From positions 186,001 to 250,000 of the forward strand of contig NZ_JAOEBG010000004.1 in NCBI RefSeq assembly GCF_029836165.1: a DNA stretch of 64,000 bases, read 5' to 3'. A model generated the notes under the pieces. That model made no database searches and was not told where the DNA came from. It saw only the letters and a list, made by a program, of their open reading frames with translations. A program made the position numbers and the translations under genes. The stretch is from Pseudomonas sp. GD04091 (GTDB taxonomy: Bacteria > Pseudomonadota > Gammaproteobacteria > Pseudomonadales > Pseudomonadaceae). The first letter of the stretch is position 1. Each line of letters starts with the position of its first letter. Positions 59,310 to 64,000 of this stretch are shown here, one piece after another.

Positions 59310-59387
59310 CGCGGCGGGCGAGCACCGAAACCGGCTAGTCCATTTGCGGGATTCGAGCGCCCCGGCGATGCCAGAGGATGTGGCCAA

Positions 59388-59404
59388 GGCCGGCAGTGCC
59401 GGCC
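59388..59404. promoter_or_regulatory. Palindrome before the luciferase-like gene
   Basis: GGCCGGCA-G-TGCCGGCC, perfect 8-bp arms, 28 bp before the next ATG. The following GCCGGCCACCGCCCCCG recurs in near-identical form about 60 bp ahead of hsaC. Confidence 0.4.
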
Positions 59405-59432
59405 ACCGCCCCCGGAACAACAAGGAACGCAC

Positions 59433-60557
59433 ATGAAATTCTCGCTGATATACGAAGCCCAGACGATCGATGCCAGCCGCGAAGGCGACCGCAGGATCTT
59501 CGATGACACCGTCGAGCAGGCCGTGCTGGCCGACCAGCTGGGCTTCGACACTTTCTGGTGCGTGGAGCACACCGCGCTGACCAACTACTCGCACATGTCC
59601 GCGCCGGAAACCATGCTGGCCTTCGTCGCCGGCAAGACCGAACGCATCGGCATCGGCCACGGCGTGGTGTGCCTGCCGCCGGCCATGAATCACCCGGTCA
59701 AGGTGGCCGAGCGCATCGCCACCCTCGACCTGCTGTCCAAGGGCCGTGTGCACTTCGGCGTGGGCAAGGGCGGTACCCAGCAGGAGGCCGGCACGTTCGG
59801 CTACGACCTGGCGACCCTGCAGCCACAGATCGACGAGGCGATGTACCTGATCCCGAAGATGTTCGTGCAGGACGAGATCGAGCACCACGGTGACTTCGTC
59901 AAGATCCCGAAACGACCGATCCACCCCAAGCCGTACCAGGATCCGCACCCACCGATGTACCTGGCCTGCACCAACACCGAGTCGCTGAAGAACGCCGGTG
60001 GCCGCGGCATGGGCGCGCTGGTGCTGGGCTTTGGCGGCCCCGAGGAGATCGCCAAGAAGGTCGCGGTGTACCACGAGGCCTTCGACAACCGTGACGTCCG
60101 CAACCAGGTGGGCTTTCGCCCCAATCGCCATATCGCCGCGCTGTGCCCGGCCATCGTCCTGGATGACAACGAGGCCGCGCGAAGCATCGGCATTCGCGGT
60201 CAGCGCTACTTCATGGAGTCGCTGGGCTACTGGTACGGCGGCGGCGAGCGTCCGGACCCGGAAAAGTGGAAGGACGACACCTACGTCGATGGCAATGGCC
60301 AGGCGGTGATCAAGTCGCGCTTCGCCTCCGAGGAGGTCCGTGTCGACTTCTCCGACCCGACCATGGCGATGATGAACCCCAACCACGCCTACGGCACCGT
60401 GGAGGACTGCATCGGCTACGTGCAGCGCCTGATCGACGCCGGCGCCGACGAGATCCTGTTCATCTGCCAGATGGGCACCGTCCCGCAGTGGGCGCAGCTG
60501 GAGACCCTGCGCAACATCGGCGAGAAGGTCATCCCGCACTTTCGCAAGGCCAATTGA
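59433..60557 (+). CDS. Luciferase-like (LLM class) flavin oxidoreductase in the steroid operon
   Basis: 374 aa. The bacterial-luciferase TIM barrel is shown by LADQLGFDTFWCVEHTAL, RIGIGHGVVCLPPAMNHPVK, LDLLSKGRVHFGVGKGGTQQ and the C-terminal ADEILFICQMGTVPQWAQLE. Such enzymes use FMNH2 or F420. It lies between hsaA and hsaC with spacings of 123 and 171 bp, so a steroid-related step is inferred, but no role in the classical hsa pathway is known to me. AAGGAA precedes the ATG. Confidence 0.82.
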   Translation: MKFSLIYEAQTIDASREGDRRIFDDTVEQAVLADQLGFDTFWCVEHTALTNYSHMSAPETMLAFVAGKTERIGIGHGVVCLPPAMNHPVKVAERIATLDLLSKGRVHFGVGKGGTQQEAGTFGYDLATLQPQIDEAMYLIPKMFVQDEIEHHGDFVKIPKRPIHPKPYQDPHPPMYLACTNTESLKNAGGRGMGALVLGFGGPEEIAKKVAVYHEAFDNRDVRNQVGFRPNRHIAALCPAIVLDDNEAARSIGIRGQRYFMESLGYWYGGGERPDPEKWKDDTYVDGNGQAVIKSRFASEEVRVDFSDPTMAMMNPNHAYGTVEDCIGYVQRLIDAGADEILFICQMGTVPQWAQLETLRNIGEKVIPHFRKAN

Positions 60558-60594
60558 TGCCGTGCCAGGCATGAGCGGATGAGTCGGCAAGGTC

Positions 60595-60626
60595 CTGTGG
60601 GTGCGGGTAAACCCGCTACCACAGGC
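60595..60626. repeat. Imperfect hairpin, REP-like
   Basis: CCTGTGGGTGCGGGT and ACCCGCTACCACAGG face each other with a 2-nt loop; the ends and centre pair fully and the middle is shifted by one base. It has the GCGGGTAAACCCGC core seen at 9038. Confidence 0.55.
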
Positions 60627-60728
60627 GCCGCCTGGCTCAGGTTAGTCCCATCGGACGATGCCGGCCACGCCCCCGCTGGCTCAAATGACGGCACATCCAC
60701 CACAACGACAATGATAAGGAGACAGCCC

Positions 60729-61625
60729 ATGGATATCCGTGGCCTGGGGTACGTCACCGTGCGTTCCACCGACCTGCGGCAATGGCGTCACTACGCCAGC
60801 CAGGTGCTGGGCATGATGGTGGTCGAGGCACAGGGCGGCGACCAGTTGCTGCTGAAGATGGACGAACGCCCCTATCGCCTTTTGGTGCAGCACGACGCCC
60901 AGGACGGCTTCGGCGCCTGCGGCTGGGAGGTTCCGGGCCAGGCCGCCTTCGACCAGGCCGTGGCCGAGTTGCGCGCCGCCGGGGTGGCGGTGGAGCAGGG
61001 CAGTGGCGAGCTCGCCGTGCAGCGCCAGGTGCAGGCGCTGGCCTCGTTCGCCGACCCGGATGGCAATCGGCATGAGCTGTACTGGGGGCCGCGCCAGGAC
61101 TTCGCCCGCTTCGTCTCGCCGGTGGGCGTGCGCGGTTTCGTCAGCGACGCCCTGGGCATGGGCCACGTGGTGCTGCCCGCGCCAACCTTCGAGCGCTGCC
61201 GCGATTTCTACGAACAGGTCATGGGCTTCGGCCTCTCGGACCTGATGAAAGTGCGTTTCACCCCCGACCCGGCCGAGCCGGAAAAACGCATCCACTTCAT
61301 GCACTGCAACAACGCTCGCCATCACTCCCTGGCGATCTTCGAATGCCCGGTGCCCAGCGGGTGCGTGCACCTGATGGTCGAGGTCGCCGGCCTGGACGAG
61401 GTCGGCCGCGCCCTGGACCGGGTGCACGCCCACGGCGTCAAGCTCACCGCCACCTTGGGCCAGCACACCAACGACCAGATGATCTCCTTCTACATGCGCA
61501 CTCCGTCCGGCTTCGACCTGGAGTACGGCTGCGACGGCCTGGTGGTCGACTGGAGTCGCCACACGCCGTTCGAAAGCACGGTGGTCAGCCAGTGGGGCCA
61601 CGATTTCAGCGTCGGCCGTCAATGA
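60729..61625 (+). CDS. hsaC: HsaC/TesB-like extradiol catechol dioxygenase
   Basis: 298 aa, type I two-domain extradiol dioxygenase. The iron ligands fall at His146 (LGMGHVVLP), His214 (GCVHLMVEV) and Glu265 (SGFDLEYG), with catalytic His199 in RHHSLAIFE. Ends in STVVSQWGHDFSVG like HsaC. It cleaves the 3,4-dihydroxy A-ring of the seco-steroid. The ATG at 60729 has AAGGAG 8 bp upstream; longer in-frame starts lack a site. Confidence 0.9.
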   Translation: MDIRGLGYVTVRSTDLRQWRHYASQVLGMMVVEAQGGDQLLLKMDERPYRLLVQHDAQDGFGACGWEVPGQAAFDQAVAELRAAGVAVEQGSGELAVQRQVQALASFADPDGNRHELYWGPRQDFARFVSPVGVRGFVSDALGMGHVVLPAPTFERCRDFYEQVMGFGLSDLMKVRFTPDPAEPEKRIHFMHCNNARHHSLAIFECPVPSGCVHLMVEVAGLDEVGRALDRVHAHGVKLTATLGQHTNDQMISFYMRTPSGFDLEYGCDGLVVDWSRHTPFESTVVSQWGHDFSVGRQ

Positions 61626-61636
61626 GGACAACAGCC

Positions 61637-62518
61637 ATGGACAAACAGATGACCACCGCCCAGATGGTCGCCCGGCTGCGCGACGGCATGACCCTCGGCA
61701 TAGGCGGCTGGGGCCCTCGGCGCAAGCCCATGGCCCTGGTGCGCGAGATCCTGCGCTCGGACCTCAAGGACCTGACCATCGTCGCCTACGGCGGCGCCGA
61801 TGTCGGCCTGCTGTGCGCCGCCGGCAAGGTGAAGAAGCTGGTGTTCGCCTTCGTCTCGCTCGATTTCATCCCCCTCGAGCCGCACTTTCGCAAGGCGCGC
61901 CAGGCCGGTGCCCTGGAGGTGATGGAGATCGACGAAGGCATGCTGCTGCTGGGCCTGCGCGCCGCAGCCATGAACGTGCCGTTCATCCCGACCGCCGTGG
62001 GCCTTGGCACCGATGTGCTGCGCCACAACCCGGGGATCAAGCTGGTCGCCTCGCCTTACGCCGACGACCGTGACTGGGTCGCGATGCCGGCGCTCAAGCT
62101 CGATGCGGCGCTGGTCCACGTGGACCGTGCCGACGCCCGCGGCGTGTGCCAGATCACCGGCCCCGACCACTACATGGACGACCTGTTCGTGCGCGCCGCG
62201 ACGGACACCTACGTCACCTGCGACGAGCTGCTCGACAGCGCCTGGCTGCATGCCGACCCGGCTCGTGCCCACCAGGTGTTCTGGGAACGCAACCTGACCA
62301 CGGCGGTGGCCCTTGTGCCGGGCGGCGCGCACCCTTCGTCCTGCGCGCCGCTGTACGGCTTCGATGTGCCGCACTTCAAGGCCTACGCCGCCTCGGCGCA
62401 GAGCGAGCAGGGCTGGCAGGCCTACGTCGCGCAATACGTGAACTGCACCCACACCCAGTACCTGGAGCGCTGCGGTGGCCTCGAGGCCATCCGCCAGCTG
62501 CCCCTGCCGGTTTTCTGA
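61637..62518 (+). CDS. ipdA: IpdA-like steroid ring-opening CoA hydrolase, alpha subunit
   Basis: 293 aa class I CoA-transferase fold. GIGGWGPRRKPMALVREILRS, TIVAYGGADVGLLCAAGKVK and the acidic MEIDEGMLLLGLRAAA track M. tuberculosis IpdA closely. IpdAB opens the last steroid ring (COCHEA-CoA) by hydrolysis rather than CoA transfer. It starts 11 bp after hsaC and ends 12 bp before ipdB. Confidence 0.9.
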   Translation: MDKQMTTAQMVARLRDGMTLGIGGWGPRRKPMALVREILRSDLKDLTIVAYGGADVGLLCAAGKVKKLVFAFVSLDFIPLEPHFRKARQAGALEVMEIDEGMLLLGLRAAAMNVPFIPTAVGLGTDVLRHNPGIKLVASPYADDRDWVAMPALKLDAALVHVDRADARGVCQITGPDHYMDDLFVRAATDTYVTCDELLDSAWLHADPARAHQVFWERNLTTAVALVPGGAHPSSCAPLYGFDVPHFKAYAASAQSEQGWQAYVAQYVNCTHTQYLERCGGLEAIRQLPLPVF

Positions 62519-62530
62519 GCGAGGACGCCC

Positions 62531-63322
62531 ATGACCATCGCAACCCCGTACAGCCTCGCCGAGTTGATGATCTGCGCCGCCGCCGAGGCCTGGCGCCACG
62601 ACGGCGAGGTGCTGGCCACTGGCATCGGCGTGATCCCGCGTCTTGCCGCGTCCTTGAGCATGCTCGACAACAACCCGCGATTGATGATGACCGACTCGCA
62701 AGCCTACATGGTCGCCGAGCCGGTGCCGGTCGGCCCGCGCAACGGTCATGAGCCCAAGTGCGACAGCTGGATGGGTTTCTCGCGGATCTTCGACAACGTC
62801 TGGAGCGGCAAGCGCCACGCGATGATCGGCCCGATCCAGGTCGACCGATTCGGCCAGGCCAACCTTTCCTGCATCGGCGACTACGCCCGGCCCAAGGCGC
62901 AGATGCTCGGCGTGCGCGGGCTGCCAGGCAACTCCATCAGCCATGCCAACTCGTTCTACGTGCCCAGCCACAACCGCCGGGTGTTCGTCGAGGGCGAGTG
63001 CGACATGGTCGCCTCGGTGGGCTACAACCCGGCGCGCCTGGCCCGTGGCTGGTCGCTGGACGACATCGACATCCGCCTGATCGTCACCGACCTGTGCGTG
63101 CTCGATTTCCTCGGGCCACGGCACCAGGTGCGGGTGCGTTCGCTGCACCCTGGGGTGAGCCTGGACGAAGTGCGGGACAACACGGGCTTCGCGTTGCATG
63201 TGCCCGACCAGGTGCCGGTCACCGTGGCCCCCAGCGAGGCGCAGCTGCGCCTGATCCAGCGTCTGGACCCGCACGACCTGCGCGCCAGCCAGCTCAAGGA
63301 CAACCCGCCGGGCCAGCGTTGA
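62531..63322 (+). CDS. ipdB: IpdB-like steroid ring-opening CoA hydrolase, beta subunit
   Basis: 263 aa. CDSWMGFSRIFDNVWSGKRH, GPIQVDRFGQANLSCIGDYA, GVRGLPGNSISHANSFYVP and RSLHPGVSLDEVRDNTGF match the IpdB pattern. It forms a heterotetramer with IpdA. GAGGA precedes the ATG. Confidence 0.9.
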   Translation: MTIATPYSLAELMICAAAEAWRHDGEVLATGIGVIPRLAASLSMLDNNPRLMMTDSQAYMVAEPVPVGPRNGHEPKCDSWMGFSRIFDNVWSGKRHAMIGPIQVDRFGQANLSCIGDYARPKAQMLGVRGLPGNSISHANSFYVPSHNRRVFVEGECDMVASVGYNPARLARGWSLDDIDIRLIVTDLCVLDFLGPRHQVRVRSLHPGVSLDEVRDNTGFALHVPDQVPVTVAPSEAQLRLIQRLDPHDLRASQLKDNPPGQR

Positions 63323-63404
63323 ACCTGCTGGGCAACCCGCCAACTGGGTTTTTGGTCTGTGCCTGAGCAGACAAGGCCCGACACCTCTATCCGGAGTCAC
63401 GATC

Positions 63405-64000
63405 ATGAACACGCAACACACTGAAGAAGCCGAAGAGGTGGTGCTGTACGAGGTCCGCGACGCGGTGGCCCTGGTCACCATGAACCGTCCCGCGTACCAC
63501 AACGCGCAGAACTCGCGGATGACCTATGCCCTGGACGCCGCCTTCGCCCGCGCCTGCGCCGACGACACGGTGAAGGTCATCGTGCTGCGCGGCGCCGGCA
63601 AGCACTTCTGCGCCGGCCACGACATCGGTACGCCCGGGCGCGACGTCGAGCAGAGCTTCGAGCGTGTCAGCCTGTGGTACGACCATGTCGGCAAGCCCGG
63701 CGGCGAGTTCCTCTATGCCCGCGAGCAGGAGGTGTACCTGGGCATGTGCCGGCGCTGGCGCGAGATGCCCAAGCCGACCATCGCCATGGTCCAGGGCGCC
63801 TGCATCGCCGGCGGCCTGATGCTGGCCTGGGTCTGCGACTTGATCGTCGCCAGCGACGATGCCTGGTTCCGTGATCCGGTGGTGCGCATGGGCATTCCGG
63901 GGGTGGAGTACTTCGCCCACGCCCACGAGCTGAACCCGCGCATCGCCAAGGAGTTCCTCTTTCTCGGCGGCCCCATGCCCGCGGCGCGTGCCTATCAGAT
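63405..64000 (+). CDS. Crotonase-family enoyl-CoA hydratase, 3' end missing
   Basis: The first 198 codons are present and the window ends mid-gene. GAGKHFCAGHDIGTPGRD and VQGACIAGGLMLAWVCDLIVA are crotonase oxyanion-hole loops; NRPAYHNAQNS is the start of the fold. Between the two loops is an insert of about 35 residues (EQSFERVSLWYDHVGKPGGE...) longer than in typical EchA20. It probably acts on a steroid-ring CoA ester because of its place after ipdAB. CCGGAG lies 9 bp upstream. The exact step is open. Confidence 0.8.
   Translation, partial: MNTQHTEEAEEVVLYEVRDAVALVTMNRPAYHNAQNSRMTYALDAAFARACADDTVKVIVLRGAGKHFCAGHDIGTPGRDVEQSFERVSLWYDHVGKPGGEFLYAREQEVYLGMCRRWREMPKPTIAMVQGACIAGGLMLAWVCDLIVASDDAWFRDPVVRMGIPGVEYFAHAHELNPRIAKEFLFLGGPMPAARAYQ

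Noticed and set aside
58141..60590. Long minus-strand frame opposite hsaA and the LLM gene
   Set aside because: Shadow frame crossing two well-defined genes; no domains.

Overview
The window is GC-rich chromosomal DNA with the gene content of a Pseudomonas, most like the P. putida/P. fluorescens side of the genus. The evidence is a full phenylacetate (paa) catabolon with an OprD-family porin, a cyanide-insensitive-type bd oxidase, a ybhP-clsB-ybhN operon, many short REP-like inverted repeats, and dense operons with ATGA/GTGA overlaps. I see no rRNA, tRNA, CRISPR array, integrase or transposase.

Layout. 1-2.6 kb: a GGDEF/EAL c-di-GMP enzyme followed by a PhnD-type binding protein cut by the window edge. 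2.9-9.0 kb: a Tat-exported molybdenum hydroxylase (large subunit, 2Fe-2S subunit, triheme cytochrome c) with its XdhC-like and MocA-like maturation factors. 9.1-15.3 kb: hchA coupled to a LuxR-type regulator, a quinone oxidoreductase, a LysR regulator and cioAB. 15.6-24.5 kb: a second molybdenum block, with an FdhF/YdeP oxidoreductase, a ClpG-type disaggregase, moaD-moaC-LysR on the minus strand and moaB-moeA on the plus strand. 24.7-33.4 kb: small envelope and stress-type genes (Rho_N protein, ybhN, clsB, ybhP, low-affinity iron permease, ClpP-like protein, KGG protein) and a divergent two-component system. 33.6-37.4 kb: a B12 uptake operon behind a cobalamin riboswitch. 37.4-54.9 kb: the complete phenylacetate pathway, with uptake (porin, symporter, DUF485), activation (paaK), epoxidation (paaABCDE), isomerisation and ring opening (paaG, paaZ), beta-oxidation (paaF, paaH, paaJ), paaI, paaY and the repressor paaX. 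55.0-57.9 kb: an orphan TccC-type RHS toxin. 58.1-64.0 kb: the start of a steroid ring-degradation operon (hsaA, a luciferase-like oxidoreductase, hsaC, ipdA, ipdB and a crotonase) that runs off the right edge.

How the genes work together. Two molybdoenzyme loci flank cofactor genes. The fdhF upstream region and the lysR/moaB intergenic region share a motif, which suggests co-regulation. The three paa promoters share the octamer GCGATACA, a good candidate for the PaaX operator. The B12 operon combines a riboswitch with a stem that can hide the first gene's ribosome site. The least explained items are the C-terminal toxin domain of the TccC protein, the luciferase-like enzyme inside the steroid operon, the LuxR regulator lacking AHL-contact residues, and the stand-alone ClpP-like protein beside an iron permease.
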